A DNA stretch of 32,393 bases from Comamonadaceae bacterium (GTDB taxonomy: Bacteria > Pseudomonadota > Gammaproteobacteria > Burkholderiales > Burkholderiaceae_C): the NCBI GenBank assembly GCA_947381325.1, contig CANCUP010000015.1:1-32393 (forward strand), read 5' to 3'. Below are positions 10,316-20,103 of the stretch, piece by piece (position 1 is the stretch's first letter; every line of letters begins with the position of its first letter). The position numbers were made by a program, and so were the translations under genes. The notes under the pieces were generated by a model. That model was not told the DNA's origin and searched no databases. It saw nothing but the letters and a program-made list of their open reading frames with translations.

Positions 10316-11860
10316 GTGCAAGGACAAGACCCTGCGGTACTGCACCGCTTCTGCCACATGTGCGGCGTGCACCTCATTGGAGTCGGCCAAGTCCGCGATG
10401 GTGCGCGCCACACGCAGCACGCGGTGGGTGCTGCGGCTAGACCACCCGAGCTTGTTGGCCGCTGCGTGCAAAAACGCACGGGCTTGCGGGTCTAGCTGAG
10501 CGTGCGTGTCCAAACCTTGACCTTGCAAGGCCTGGTTGTTGGTGCCTTGACGATCGATGGCGCGTGCATGGGCGCGCCAGCAACGCAGACGCACCGAGGC
10601 CGTGGGTTCGTTGGGCGCGGCTTGCATCAACACCTCGGCTGGCAGGGCTGGCACCTCAACTTGCAAATCAATCCGGTCGAGCAGCGGACCGCTGAGTTTG
10701 GCTTGGTAGCGCGCCACTTGATCCGGTGTGCACCGGCAGGCTTTCACGGTGGACCCCAAGTGCCCGCAAGGGCAGGGGTTCATGGCGGCTATCAGCTGAA
10801 AGCGGGCTGGAAACTCTGCTTGCATGGCAGCGCGTGAGAGGGTGATGCGCCCGCTCTCAAGGGGCTCGCGCAAGGCCTCCAGCGCGCGCCTAGGGAACTC
10901 GGGCAGTTCGTCCAAAAACAACACGCCGTGGTGGGCGAGCGAGATTTCACCGGGACGCGGCGGCGTGCCCCCGCCCACCAAAGCCACCGAGGTGGCGGTG
11001 TGGTGCGGGCTGCGGGTGGGCCGTTGCATCCACTGCGTCAACGAGAAGCGTCCGGCCAAGCTCGCGATGGCGGCGCTCTCCAGGGCTTCATCCAATGTCA
11101 TCTCTGGCAGCAAGGCGGCAAACCGCTGCGCCAGCATGGACTTGCCTGTGCCGGGTGGGCCCATGAACAACAGCGAGTGACCGCCTGCGGCCGCAATTTC
11201 GAGCGCACGCCTTGGGATGGCCTGGCCTTTGACGTCGGCCAAATCAGGGCCGCACGCGACAGAGACCGTGCTGGCTTGCTGTGGCCAAAGCCGGGCCCAG
11301 CCTTCGTCGTGATCGCTGGCGATCGTGGGTGCTTGGCCATCTGGTTTGGCAAACTGCGCCACCACATCCTTCAAATGGTGGGCCCGGTACACCTCGGCGG
11401 TGGGCACCAAGGCCGCTTCTTCGGCGCTGTTGGGGGGCAAGACCAAGCGTGTGCGCACGCCGGCCCCATGCAAGGCCAAGCCCATGGCCAGGGCGCCACG
11501 CACGGGGCGCAGCTCACCCGAAAGCGACAACTCTCCGGCGAACTCGTGCAAGCTCAAGGCCGCCGTGTCCAACACACCACTGGCGGCCAAGATGCCCAAG
11601 GCGATGGGTAAATCAAAGCGGCCAGAGTCTTTGGGCAGATCTGCCGGTGCCAAATTGACGGTGATGCGCTTGTTGCTGGGAAACTCAAGCCCCGAGTTTT
11701 GAATGGCGCATCGCACGCGCTCGCGCGCCTCTTTGACTTCGGTGTCGGCCAGGCCGACCAAGGTAAAGCTGGGCAAGCCATTGGCCAAATGCACCTCCAC
11801 CGTCACAGCCGGGGCATGCAAGCCCAAAAGCGCACGGCTGTGAATCAAAGCGAGCGTCAT
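10313..11860 (-). CDS. comM: YifB/ComM family AAA+ ATPase
   Basis: A 515-residue Mg-chelatase-like AAA+ protein. The N-terminal domain (VEVHLANGLPSFTLVGLADTEVKEARERV) is typical of the family and is followed by Walker A GPPGTGKS at 234-241 and Walker B HHGVLFLDELPEF. The C-terminal Mg-chelatase-type region contains MNPCPCGH. In Vibrio and Acinetobacter ComM is a hexameric helicase that extends branch migration during natural transformation, so its presence hints at DNA uptake competence without proving it. ATG 11860 gives MTLALIHSRALLGLHAP, the normal N-terminus of the family. The gene diverges from the torF operon; its upstream region also contains the NtrC site. Confidence 0.93.
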   Translation of the reverse strand: MTLALIHSRALLGLHAPAVTVEVHLANGLPSFTLVGLADTEVKEARERVRCAIQNSGLEFPSNKRITVNLAPADLPKDSGRFDLPIALGILAASGVLDTAALSLHEFAGELSLSGELRPVRGALAMGLALHGAGVRTRLVLPPNSAEEAALVPTAEVYRAHHLKDVVAQFAKPDGQAPTIASDHDEGWARLWPQQASTVSVACGPDLADVKGQAIPRRALEIAAAGGHSLLFMGPPGTGKSMLAQRFAALLPEMTLDEALESAAIASLAGRFSLTQWMQRPTRSPHHTATSVALVGGGTPPRPGEISLAHHGVLFLDELPEFPRRALEALREPLESGRITLSRAAMQAEFPARFQLIAAMNPCPCGHLGSTVKACRCTPDQVARYQAKLSGPLLDRIDLQVEVPALPAEVLMQAAPNEPTASVRLRCWRAHARAIDRQGTNNQALQGQGLDTHAQLDPQARAFLHAAANKLGWSSRSTHRVLRVARTIADLADSNEVHAAHVAEAVQYRRVLSLH

Positions 11861-11912
11861 GTTTTTCTTTCAGTACACAAAGCCCCAAAGCGGGGCGGAT
11901 AAGCCAAAAGAC

Positions 11913-11929
11913 AGCACCAAAATAGTGCG
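11913..11929 (+). promoter_or_regulatory. Predicted NtrC (GlnG) enhancer site
   Basis: The 17-mer A-GCACCA-AAA-TAGTGC-G matches the NtrC consensus TGCACCA-N3-TGGTGCA at nearly all informative positions (half-sites GCAC and GTGC seven bases apart). Its centre lies about 117 bases upstream of the transcription start predicted from the sigma-54 promoter at 12012-12027, a normal enhancer distance. Confidence 0.75.
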
Positions 11930-12011
11930 AGAAAATAAGGAAGTGTTCAGGCTACTGCATCACTTTGGGTTTTGGGGTAGCCACGGTGAACACTTTTGTG
12001 CGCTTCAACCC

Positions 12012-12027
12012 TGGCACGGACCCTGCA
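12012..12027 (+). promoter_or_regulatory. Sigma-54 (RpoN) promoter of torF-glnK-amtB
   Basis: TGGCACG-N4-CTGCA matches the -24/-12 consensus TGGCACG-N4-TTGCA with one mismatch, and the invariant GG (12013-12014) and GC (12025-12026) are exactly 10 bases apart. Transcription would begin near 12038, leaving a 30-base leader with GGAGA before the torF ATG. Together with the upstream NtrC site this predicts induction under nitrogen limitation. Confidence 0.85.
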
Positions 12028-12067
12028 TAGCAGCTAAGTGCCTTTATCTTTTCATGGAGAAAATCAA

Positions 12068-13199
<1,132 letters not shown>

Positions 13200-13236
13200 T
13201 CGTGTTGCACAGACCCCCTTTTTGAAAGACCTCATC

Positions 13237-14721
13237 ATGAAAAAACTGCTTGCCTCCCTCGCCCTCGGGCTAGGCCTGTTGCTTGGCGGCGCTGCCGTCA
13301 TGGCGCAGACCGCAGCCCCTGCTGCACCCGCTGCTGAAGCCAAGGCCACAGCGCCCGCTGCGGCCCCAGCCGCTGCAGCGCCTGCTGCAGCCGAAGCCGC
13401 ACCGGCACCCGTGCCTAACAAAGGCGACACCGCTTGGATGACCGTGGCCACCGTGCTCGTGATTCTGATGACCATCCCTGGCTTGGCTTTGTTCTACGGC
13501 GGCTTGGTACGCAGCAAGAACATGTTGTCTGTGCTGATGCAGGTGTTTGTGGTGACCTCCTTGATTTACGTCTTGTGGGTGCTCTACGGTTACACCTTGA
13601 CCTTCACCGCAGGCAATCCGTTCATCGGCAGCTTGGACAAGTTGTTCTTCAAAGGCATCACGCCTGACTCCATTGCTGCCACGTTCAGCAAAGGGGTGGT
13701 GATTCCTGAGTTGACCTTCGCTGCCTTCCAAGCCACGTTTGCTGCCATCACTTGCACGTTGATCGTGGGTGCCTTCGCCGAACGCGCCCGCTTCTCCGCT
13801 GTGCTCTTGTTCTGTGCTCTGTGGTTCACCTTCAGCTACATGCCCATCGCCCACATGGTTTGGTATTGGGACGGCCCTGACGCGATCACCGACGCTGCCA
13901 CCTTGGAAACCGTGACAGCTGCTGCAGGTTGGTTGTGGGCCAAAGGCGCACTCGACTTCGCAGGCGGTACCGTGGTGCACATCAACGCTGCGATGGCAGG
14001 TTTGGTGGGTGCTTACGTGATCGGCAAGCGCACGGGTTATGGCAAAGAGTCCATGGCACCGCACAGCTTGACCTTGACCATGGTCGGCGCATCGCTGCTG
14101 TGGGTGGGTTGGTTCGGTTTCAACGCAGGTTCTAACCTGGAAGCCAATGGCGTGACCGCTCTGGCCTTCGTCAACACCTTGGTCGCCACCGCGGCTGCCA
14201 CCTTGAGCTGGATCACCGGCGAGTCCCTGTCCAAAGGCAAGGCCTCGATGTTGGGCGCTGCATCCGGTGCCGTGGCTGGTTTGGTGGCCATCACCCCAGC
14301 GTGCGGTTTCGTGGGCCCCATGGGCGCCATCGTGATCGGTTTGCTGGCTGGCTTCTTGTGCCTGTGGGGTGTCAACGGCCTCAAGCGCATGCTCGGTGCT
14401 GACGACTCGCTCGACGTCTTTGGCGTGCACGGCGTGGGCGGTATCTTGGGTGCTCTGTTGACCGGTGTGTTTGCTGCGCCTTCCTTGGGCGGCACGGGCA
14501 TCTTCGACTACGTGGCCAATGCAGCCAGCCCTGAGTACTCGATCTCGGGCCAGGTGTGGATCCAGTTCCAAGCTGTGGTCACCACCATGGTGTGGTCGGG
14601 CGTGGTCTCTTACATTGCCTACAAATTGGTGGACTTGGTGTTGGGTCTGCGCGTCTCTGAAGAAGAAGAGCGCGAAGGCTTGGACATCAGCTCGCACGGC
14701 GAGACGGCTTACCACCGTTGA
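13237..14721 (+). CDS. amtB: Ammonium transporter AmtB
   Basis: A 494-residue Amt/Rh channel with 11 core membrane spans. An N-terminal signal peptide (MKKLLASLALGLGLLLGGAAVMA) is followed by an Ala/Pro-rich linker of about 40 residues before the first core helix (GDTAWMTVATVLVILMTIPG). Conserved elements are DFAGGTVVHINA, with the first pore His, and DVFGVHGVGGILGAL, with the second. The long low-complexity linker after the signal peptide is seen in betaproteobacterial Amt proteins. GlnK binds the cytoplasmic face and blocks the channel when nitrogen is ample. The start at 13237 is chosen because the upstream extension is the glnK gene in another frame. A strong terminator follows. Confidence 0.96.
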   Translation: MKKLLASLALGLGLLLGGAAVMAQTAAPAAPAAEAKATAPAAAPAAAAPAAAEAAPAPVPNKGDTAWMTVATVLVILMTIPGLALFYGGLVRSKNMLSVLMQVFVVTSLIYVLWVLYGYTLTFTAGNPFIGSLDKLFFKGITPDSIAATFSKGVVIPELTFAAFQATFAAITCTLIVGAFAERARFSAVLLFCALWFTFSYMPIAHMVWYWDGPDAITDAATLETVTAAAGWLWAKGALDFAGGTVVHINAAMAGLVGAYVIGKRTGYGKESMAPHSLTLTMVGASLLWVGWFGFNAGSNLEANGVTALAFVNTLVATAAATLSWITGESLSKGKASMLGAASGAVAGLVAITPACGFVGPMGAIVIGLLAGFLCLWGVNGLKRMLGADDSLDVFGVHGVGGILGALLTGVFAAPSLGGTGIFDYVANAASPEYSISGQVWIQFQAVVTTMVWSGVVSYIAYKLVDLVLGLRVSEEEEREGLDISSHGETAYHR

Positions 14722-14758
14722 TCCATCCAGGTTGACTTCAAGTTTTCCTTGGACTTTG

Positions 14759-14785
14759 AGCCCGCCTACCCGGCGGGCTTTTTTT
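14759..14785 (+). terminator. Rho-independent terminator after amtB
   Basis: An eight-base stem, AGCCCGCC (14759-14766) with GGCGGGCT (14772-14779) and loop TACCC, is followed by T7. It lies 37 bases after the amtB stop and separates the nitrogen operon from glcEF. Confidence 0.92.
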
Positions 14786-14849
14786 ATTTTGATCAAGCTG
14801 TTCAAAAAATTCAAACCGAGCCTTCTGCCCTGCCGCTAACATGCCTGCC

Positions 14850-16001
14850 ATGCAAGCGACCCTGCACTATTTCTCTGAGCGCCTACGCGCTGCCGCCAGT
14901 CATGCCACGTCGCTGCGTTTTCGCGGCGGTGGCAGCAAAGACTTTTACGGTCAAAGCCTGCAAGGCGAAGTCTTCGACACCCGTGCCTACCGTGGCATCT
15001 TGAGCTACGAGCCCAGCGAATTGGTGATGACGGTGCGCGCAGGCACGCCCATGCTTGAAGTGCAAGCTGCCTTGGCCGAGCAAGGTCAGTGCTTGCCGTT
15101 TGATCCCCCCCTGTTTGGCGCAGCCACCGTGGGCGGCATGGTGGCCAGTGGACTGGCAGGACCGGCACGCGCGAGTGTGGGCACGGTGCGCGACTTTGTC
15201 TTGGGTGTGCGCATGCTCAACGGGCAAGGCCAAGACCTGACCTTTGGCGGCCAAGTGATGAAGAATGTGGCCGGTTATGACGTGTCGCGTTTGATGGCGG
15301 GCAGCTTGGGACAGTTGGGCCTGATCACCGAGGTCTCTCTGAAGGTGCTGCCCGTAGCGCCGGGCGAAGCCACCTTGGTGTTCGCCGGTGTCACGCAAGC
15401 ACAAGCCCTCACCTTGCTCAACCAATGGGGTGGTCAGCCACTGCCGCTCAACGCCAGCGCTTGGGTGCATGACGACAGCGTGCAACCCGCACAAGACTGC
15501 TTGTTTGTGCGTTTGCGCGGTGCGGTGGCGGCGGTCGAGGCCGCTTTGGCGGCCATGACGGCGCAGGTGCAGGCCCTGGGCGCCAGCGTGACACGCATGG
15601 ACAACGTGCAAGCCGCTGCCGATTGGCGCGCCAGTGGCGAGCACAGCTTGCCGTTCTTTACCCAGCCGCCCTCGTCAGACGCTTGTTTGTGGCGTTTGTC
15701 GGTGCCACAAACAGCGCCTGCCTTGAATCTGCAAGCTTTGGGTGTGCCAGGGCATCCTTACATTGAGTGGCATGGCGCACAGCGGTGGGTCTGGGCCCCT
15801 GCGTCCAAGGCGAGCGCCTTGCGTGATTTGGCGCGCAGCCTGGGCGGCCATGCGGTGTTGTTCAGAACCAGCACGCAGCACGGCGACGCAGACAAAGCGG
15901 TGGGTGTGTTTGCGCCGCTCGATGCGGTGCAACAGCGCATCCAAGACCAACTGAAAAAACAATTTGATCCAGCGGGTATCTTGAACCCAGGGCGCATCTG
16001 A
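14850..16001 (+). CDS. glcE: Glycolate oxidase FAD-binding subunit GlcE
   Basis: A 383-residue FAD-binding PCMH-type subunit of glycolate dehydrogenase, which oxidises glycolate to glyoxylate and passes electrons to the membrane chain. It resembles E. coli GlcE throughout: RFRGGGSKDFYG near the start, SYEPSELVMTVRAGTP, SGLAGPARASVGTVRDFVLG and FGGQVMKNVAGYDVSRLM, ending FDPAGILNPGRI. Two ATGs are possible, 14841 and 14850. The second is preferred because a TAACAT -10-like hexamer ends seven bases before it, the spacing seen at other apparently leaderless genes here; 14841 would add three residues. glcF follows after 16 bases. The usual partner glcD is not upstream; amtB and its terminator are there instead. 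Confidence 0.92.
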   Translation: MQATLHYFSERLRAAASHATSLRFRGGGSKDFYGQSLQGEVFDTRAYRGILSYEPSELVMTVRAGTPMLEVQAALAEQGQCLPFDPPLFGAATVGGMVASGLAGPARASVGTVRDFVLGVRMLNGQGQDLTFGGQVMKNVAGYDVSRLMAGSLGQLGLITEVSLKVLPVAPGEATLVFAGVTQAQALTLLNQWGGQPLPLNASAWVHDDSVQPAQDCLFVRLRGAVAAVEAALAAMTAQVQALGASVTRMDNVQAAADWRASGEHSLPFFTQPPSSDACLWRLSVPQTAPALNLQALGVPGHPYIEWHGAQRWVWAPASKASALRDLARSLGGHAVLFRTSTQHGDADKAVGVFAPLDAVQQRIQDQLKKQFDPAGILNPGRI

Positions 16002-16017
16002 AAGCGGCACACCCACC

Positions 16018-17250
16018 ATGCAAACCCATCTGGCCCCCGAGTACCAAGACACGCCGCAAGGCCGCGAAGCCGAAGCCATTTTGCGCAAGTGCGTGCACTG
16101 TGGGTTTTGCACTGCCACCTGCCCCACCTACCAGCTCTTGGGTGACGAATTGGATGGACCGCGCGGACGCATTTACCTGATGAAGCAGGTGCTCGAAGGC
16201 GCAGCGCCTACGCGCAAAACCCAGCAGCACCTGGACCGTTGCCTGACCTGCCGCAACTGCGAAAGCACCTGCCCCAGCGGTGTGCAATACGGCCATTTGG
16301 TGGACATTGGACGCCAACTGGTCGATGCCAAAGTGCCACGCCCTCTGGGTGAGCGGGTGCTGCGTTGGGCGCTCAAAGAGGGCCTGACCTCGCCGGTGTT
16401 TGCCCCTGCCATGAAGCTGGGCCAAGCCTTGCGCGATGTGTTGCCCTCCGCCCTGCGCGCCAAGGTGCCAGCGCCGCAAACTGCAGGGGTGTGGCCCACG
16501 CAAAGTCACCCACGCAAGGTGCTGATGTTGGCCGGGTGTGTGCAACCGGCCATGCTGCCCAACATCAACACCGCCACCGCACGTGTCCTGGATGCGGCGG
16601 GCATTCAAACCCTGGTGGCGCCCGAGGCGGGATGTTGTGGTGCGGTGAAGTTCCACCTCAACGACCACGACGGCGGCAAAGCCCACATGCGCGCCAACAT
16701 CGATGCGTGGTGGCCGTTTGTGCAGCAAGGCGCGGAGGCGATTGTGATGAACGCGTCGGGCTGCGGTGTCATGGTCAAAGACTATGGCCATGTGTTGCGC
16801 GATGATCCGGCCTACGCCGACAAAGCGCAGCGCATCAGCGCCCTCACGCGCGATCTCAGCGAGTTCTTGCCCGAGTTGGTGCCGCGGCTCAAGCCCAAAC
16901 TCAAGGCTGCGGTGGTGGCCCAAGCGGGCCTGCAGGCGTTTCATCCACCTTGCACGCTGCAGCATGGACAGCAACTCAAAGGCGGCGTTGAAACGCATCT
17001 GGCAGATTTGGGTTTTGCGGTGCAGGTGGCGGCGGTCGAGCCGCATTTGTGTTGCGGCTCAGCAGGCACCTACTCGGTGCTCAACCCCGACATCGCTTAC
17101 ACCTTGCGTGACCGCAAGCTTGGCCACTTAGGTGCCTTGCAACCGCAAGCGATTTTGAGCGCCAATGTGGGTTGCATCAGCCATTTGCAAAGCGGCACCG
17201 AGGTGCCGGTCAAGCACTGGATCGAACTGCTCGATCAAGCCTTGGCTTGA
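16018..17250 (+). CDS. glcF: Glycolate oxidase iron-sulfur subunit GlcF
   Basis: A 410-residue Fe-S subunit that links the flavin subunits of glycolate dehydrogenase to the quinone pool. Two 4Fe-4S ferredoxin motifs are visible: CVHCGFCTATCP and CLTCRNCESTCP. Two CCG-type cysteine-rich domains follow (MLAGCVQPAMLP...AGCCGAVKFH and FHPPCTLQH...LCCGSAGTYS). Length and domain order are those of GlcF. The start at 16018 gives MQTHLAPEYQDTPQGREAEAIL, typical of the family; there is no clear Shine-Dalgarno, so translation may depend on glcE. It is convergent with the glutathione peroxidase gene, only 12 bases away, and no obvious terminator fits in that gap. Confidence 0.94.
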   Translation: MQTHLAPEYQDTPQGREAEAILRKCVHCGFCTATCPTYQLLGDELDGPRGRIYLMKQVLEGAAPTRKTQQHLDRCLTCRNCESTCPSGVQYGHLVDIGRQLVDAKVPRPLGERVLRWALKEGLTSPVFAPAMKLGQALRDVLPSALRAKVPAPQTAGVWPTQSHPRKVLMLAGCVQPAMLPNINTATARVLDAAGIQTLVAPEAGCCGAVKFHLNDHDGGKAHMRANIDAWWPFVQQGAEAIVMNASGCGVMVKDYGHVLRDDPAYADKAQRISALTRDLSEFLPELVPRLKPKLKAAVVAQAGLQAFHPPCTLQHGQQLKGGVETHLADLGFAVQVAAVEPHLCCGSAGTYSVLNPDIAYTLRDRKLGHLGALQPQAILSANVGCISHLQSGTEVPVKHWIELLDQALA

Positions 17251-17262
17251 AACACCGGGCCG

Positions 17263-17754
17263 TCAAGCGCTGGCGGCCAAGGCCTGCTCGATGTCGGCGG
17301 CCATCTTGGCCGGTGTGTCCATCGAGGCATAACGCGTGACGCTGGCGCCGTCCTTTCCCACCAAGAACTTGGTGAAGTTCCACTTGATGGCCTCGCTGCC
17401 GAGCACGCCAGGGGCTTGTTCTTTCAGCCACACAAACAGCGGATGCGCCTGCGTGCCATTGACCTCCACCTTGGCCATCATCTGAAAGCTCACACCATAG
17501 TTCTTTTGGCAAAACGCGCCAATCTCGGCGTTGCTGCCCGGGTCTTGGCCGCCAAACTGGTTGCAAGGAAAGCCTAAAACAGTCAGCCCTTGGTCTTGGT
17601 AGCGCTGGTGCAACGCTTCCAAGCCCGCCAATTGCGGCGTGAAGCCACAGGCGCTCGCGGTGTTGACCACCAGCAGCACGCGGCCCTGCAAGTCGGACAA
17701 GTTCAGCGCTGTGCCGTCGATGCGCTCGGCGGTGAAGTGGGCCACGGTGTTCAT
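17263..17754 (-). CDS. Glutathione peroxidase family protein
   Basis: A 163-residue thiol peroxidase that reduces hydrogen peroxide or lipid hydroperoxides with glutathione or thioredoxin. The peroxidatic Cys is C36 in NTASACGFTPQ (Cys, not selenocysteine). The rest of the tetrad is visible as Q71-type GFPCNQFGGQDPG (C64-Q66 region) and W125/N126 in KWNFTKFL. C64 in the PCNQ motif is the resolving Cys in thioredoxin-dependent members, which suggests thioredoxin rather than glutathione as donor. Start: ATG 17754, giving MNTVAHFTAERIDG; the longer open frame upstream is unlike the family and runs back towards the EamA gene. AAAGG lies 12 bases before the ATG. No signal peptide is visible. Confidence 0.93.
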   Translation of the reverse strand: MNTVAHFTAERIDGTALNLSDLQGRVLLVVNTASACGFTPQLAGLEALHQRYQDQGLTVLGFPCNQFGGQDPGSNAEIGAFCQKNYGVSFQMMAKVEVNGTQAHPLFVWLKEQAPGVLGSEAIKWNFTKFLVGKDGASVTRYASMDTPAKMAADIEQALAASA

Positions 17755-17806
17755 ACGGCAAAACCTTTCGCAAGTTGTGTGAGGGAGTGAGGGAGGCCGC
17801 CGCCGC

Positions 17807-18694
17807 TCAAGGCTTGGGTGTGTCTGCGCTGGCCTGTGAGGCCAGCAAGGCAGCCAGCACAATCAAGCCGCCGCCCAAGGCGATGCGCCACGTCAGCGTT
17901 GACACCCCAAGGCTAACCGAAGACGCCGAGGCAAACACCACCTCGCTGAGCATGACCATCGCCGTGGTGTGCGCATTCAAACGCGCGGCACCATATTGCA
18001 GCGCTAAATTTCCCAGCAAAAAAGCCAGCGTCAGCAACAGGGCCCAGGGCCACCAAGCGCCCACGTCCCACACCGACGCGTTCACGACGCCACCCGCTTG
18101 CGCGAGCAACGCGCACAGCACCGCCATCAAGGCGCCGCCGCCAAACATGGCCACCATGCGTGAGTCTTCGGGGGTGTTTTGCAAACGCAGCAGCAGCACA
18201 TTGGTCAAGGCAAAACACAGGCCCCCCAGCAGCGCCAACACATCGGGCCAAGACTGCGGCACAGGCCAGTCCACGTCAGGCGTTTTGAGCACCAACACCA
18301 CCCCGACCAAGGCCAGCCCCATGCGTGCCAAAGCGGCGGGTTGGGGCCGCTCACCCAACAACCACCAAGCCAGCAGCAGCGACCACGTGGGCATCAAATA
18401 AAACAGCAACACCACACGCACCACGTCGCCAGTGGTCACCGCCCAGTTGAACCCCACATTGGTCAAGCCCGAGGCCAACAACAGCCACCACAGGTGGGGG
18501 TGTTGCTTCAAACCCCGCCAAGCATGCGGGCGCCACAGCGTGATGCACAGCCATGCGGCGGTGAACACACAGGCCGTGGTCCACAGTGGGTGCAAGCCTG
18601 CGGCATGCAAGGTGCGCAGCGGCCACCAAGACAGGCCCCACACCAGGGCATTCAAGGCCAGGGCCGCGACCGGCAGCAGGCTTGGGGTGCTCAC
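17807..18694 (-). CDS. EamA/DMT family permease
   Basis: A 295-residue integral membrane protein with about ten hydrophobic spans in two homologous halves, the pattern of EamA (drug/metabolite transporter) proteins. LNALVWGLSWWPLRTL at the N-terminus and LGERPQPAALARMGLALVGVVLVL at the end of the first half are typical. The substrate cannot be deduced; relatives export amino acids or metabolites. Start: GTG at 18694 is proposed because it gives the normal N-terminus (STPSLLPVAALALNAL) and lies one base after the lplT stop. An ATG at 18748 or 18775 would add an unlikely Cys/Thr-rich tail overlapping lplT. The lplT-EamA pair is therefore likely co-transcribed and coupled. Confidence 0.88.
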   Translation of the reverse strand: MSTPSLLPVAALALNALVWGLSWWPLRTLHAAGLHPLWTTACVFTAAWLCITLWRPHAWRGLKQHPHLWWLLLASGLTNVGFNWAVTTGDVVRVVLLFYLMPTWSLLLAWWLLGERPQPAALARMGLALVGVVLVLKTPDVDWPVPQSWPDVLALLGGLCFALTNVLLLRLQNTPEDSRMVAMFGGGALMAVLCALLAQAGGVVNASVWDVGAWWPWALLLTLAFLLGNLALQYGAARLNAHTTAMVMLSEVVFASASSVSLGVSTLTWRIALGGGLIVLAALLASQASADTPKP

Positions 18695-18695
18695 C

Positions 18696-20003
18696 TCAGC
18701 CGTGCAAGTCGTCGTTGCGGGCGATGTGCATGAGTCGCGCCAACTCATCGCGGTGATGCACTTGGTTGTGGGCATGCCAGCGTTGGATCATCCACATCAT
18801 GAGGCTCACCAGCAGGCCAAACGCCGTGATCGCGCCAAACGCGCTCATGCCCATGCCGGTGGAGAAGGTGTAGAGGCCACCCAAACCCAGAATGCACACC
18901 TGCTCGTTCAAGTTCTGCACGGCGATGGAGCGTCCCGCACCCATCAGGTTGTGGCCTCGGTGTTGCAACAAGGCATTCATGGGCACCACCATGAAACCGC
19001 CCAAAGCGCCCAACACAATCAGCAGCGGCACGGCCAACCACAGGTTGTCGATGAAGTTCATGGTGAGCACCAAAACGCCCATGCCAATGCCCAAGGGCAT
19101 CACGCGGGTGGCGTGGTCGAGTCGCATCTTCATCGATGCCACCACCGCACCCAGTGCCGTGCCAATCGCCACCACCCCCACCAAGCTGGAAGCTTGGGTG
19201 GTGCTGTAGCCCAAGGCCGCGGCACTCCAGGCCAGCACGATGTAGCGCAAATTGCCGCTCACGCCCCAAAACAAGGTGGTGGTGGCGAGTGAGATTTGTC
19301 CCAATTTGTCATGCCACAGGCGTTGGGTGCAGTGCCAAAAATCAGGCAACAACGCCCATAAATTGCGCGCCATGCTTTTGTCGGGGTCCAGGCGCATGGG
19401 GATGAGTGCCGCACCGGTGTAGGGAATGCGGGTGTTGAACCATGCCGCTAGCGCATAGATCAACACCAACAAACAAATCGCCGCCTCGGCCGGGGTGTCG
19501 ACGCCGGTGTCGATGAGCGGCACATCCAAAGACAGCAAGCTGGTGGAGAGCGCATGCCCGACCAACTGGCCGCCCAACAAGACTCCCAAGATGATGGAGG
19601 CGATGGTCAGCCCTTCAATCCATCCATTGGCCTTGACCAACTGGGAGGAGGGCAACAACTCGGTCAAGATGCCGTACTTGGCGGGCGAATAGGCGGCAGC
19701 GCCCAAGCCCACCACCGCATAGGCCACCAGGGGGTGCACGCCAAACAGCATCATCAAGCAACCGATGACTTTGATGCTGTTGCTCATCAGCATCACCTGG
19801 CCCTTGGGCTGCGAGTCGGCAAAGGCCCCCACAAACGGCGCCAACACCACATAAAACAAGGCAAACATGGGCACCAGCGCGGCACGTTGCCATTCGGCGG
19901 CGCCGTCAGATTTGAGAAGTTCAACCGCGGTGACAAACAACGCGTTGTCGGCCAACGAGCTGAAAAACTGGGCCGACATGATGGTGTAAAAACCGCGCTT
20001 CAT
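18696..20003 (-). CDS. lplT: Lysophospholipid transporter LplT
   Basis: A 435-residue major facilitator superfamily protein with 12 predicted spans. The N-terminus MKRGFYTIMSAQFFSSLADNALFV is almost diagnostic of LplT, which flips lysophosphatidylethanolamine across the inner membrane for re-acylation. FVGAFADSQPKGQVMLMSN is the MFS loop 2-3 signature, and AAAYSPAKYGILTELLP is also conserved. In enterobacteria lplT lies next to aas (acyltransferase/synthetase); no aas is seen here. ATG 20003 has no Shine-Dalgarno. The nearest strong one (GAGGAG, 20048-20043) belongs to a different frame that opens at 20037, which may act as a leader ORF. Confidence 0.93.
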   Translation of the reverse strand: MKRGFYTIMSAQFFSSLADNALFVTAVELLKSDGAAEWQRAALVPMFALFYVVLAPFVGAFADSQPKGQVMLMSNSIKVIGCLMMLFGVHPLVAYAVVGLGAAAYSPAKYGILTELLPSSQLVKANGWIEGLTIASIILGVLLGGQLVGHALSTSLLSLDVPLIDTGVDTPAEAAICLLVLIYALAAWFNTRIPYTGAALIPMRLDPDKSMARNLWALLPDFWHCTQRLWHDKLGQISLATTTLFWGVSGNLRYIVLAWSAAALGYSTTQASSLVGVVAIGTALGAVVASMKMRLDHATRVMPLGIGMGVLVLTMNFIDNLWLAVPLLIVLGALGGFMVVPMNALLQHRGHNLMGAGRSIAVQNLNEQVCILGLGGLYTFSTGMGMSAFGAITAFGLLVSLMMWMIQRWHAHNQVHHRDELARLMHIARNDDLHG

Positions 20004-20037
20004 GGAACATGCGCATGCCGCTGCGCTGGGCGGGCAT
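19921..20037 (-). other. Possible 38-codon leader ORF overlapping the lplT start
   Basis: GAGGAG (20048-20043) stands five bases before ATG 20037. The frame runs 38 codons (MPAQRSGMRMFHEARF...) and stops at 19921, inside lplT and one frame off. The lplT ATG itself lacks a Shine-Dalgarno, so ribosomes loading here might reach lplT by coupling. The peptide shows no domain. It could also be chance. Confidence 0.25.
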
Positions 20038-20103
20038 GCAAACTCCTCTTTGTTATAAATCGCAACGCATTGGTTATATCACGCGGGTGCCACAATATTG
20101 CCC

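Noticed and set aside
13270-14814. Minus-strand 514-codon frame opposite amtB
   Set aside because: His/Gln-rich antisense shadow created by the codon use of amtB; no family resemblance.
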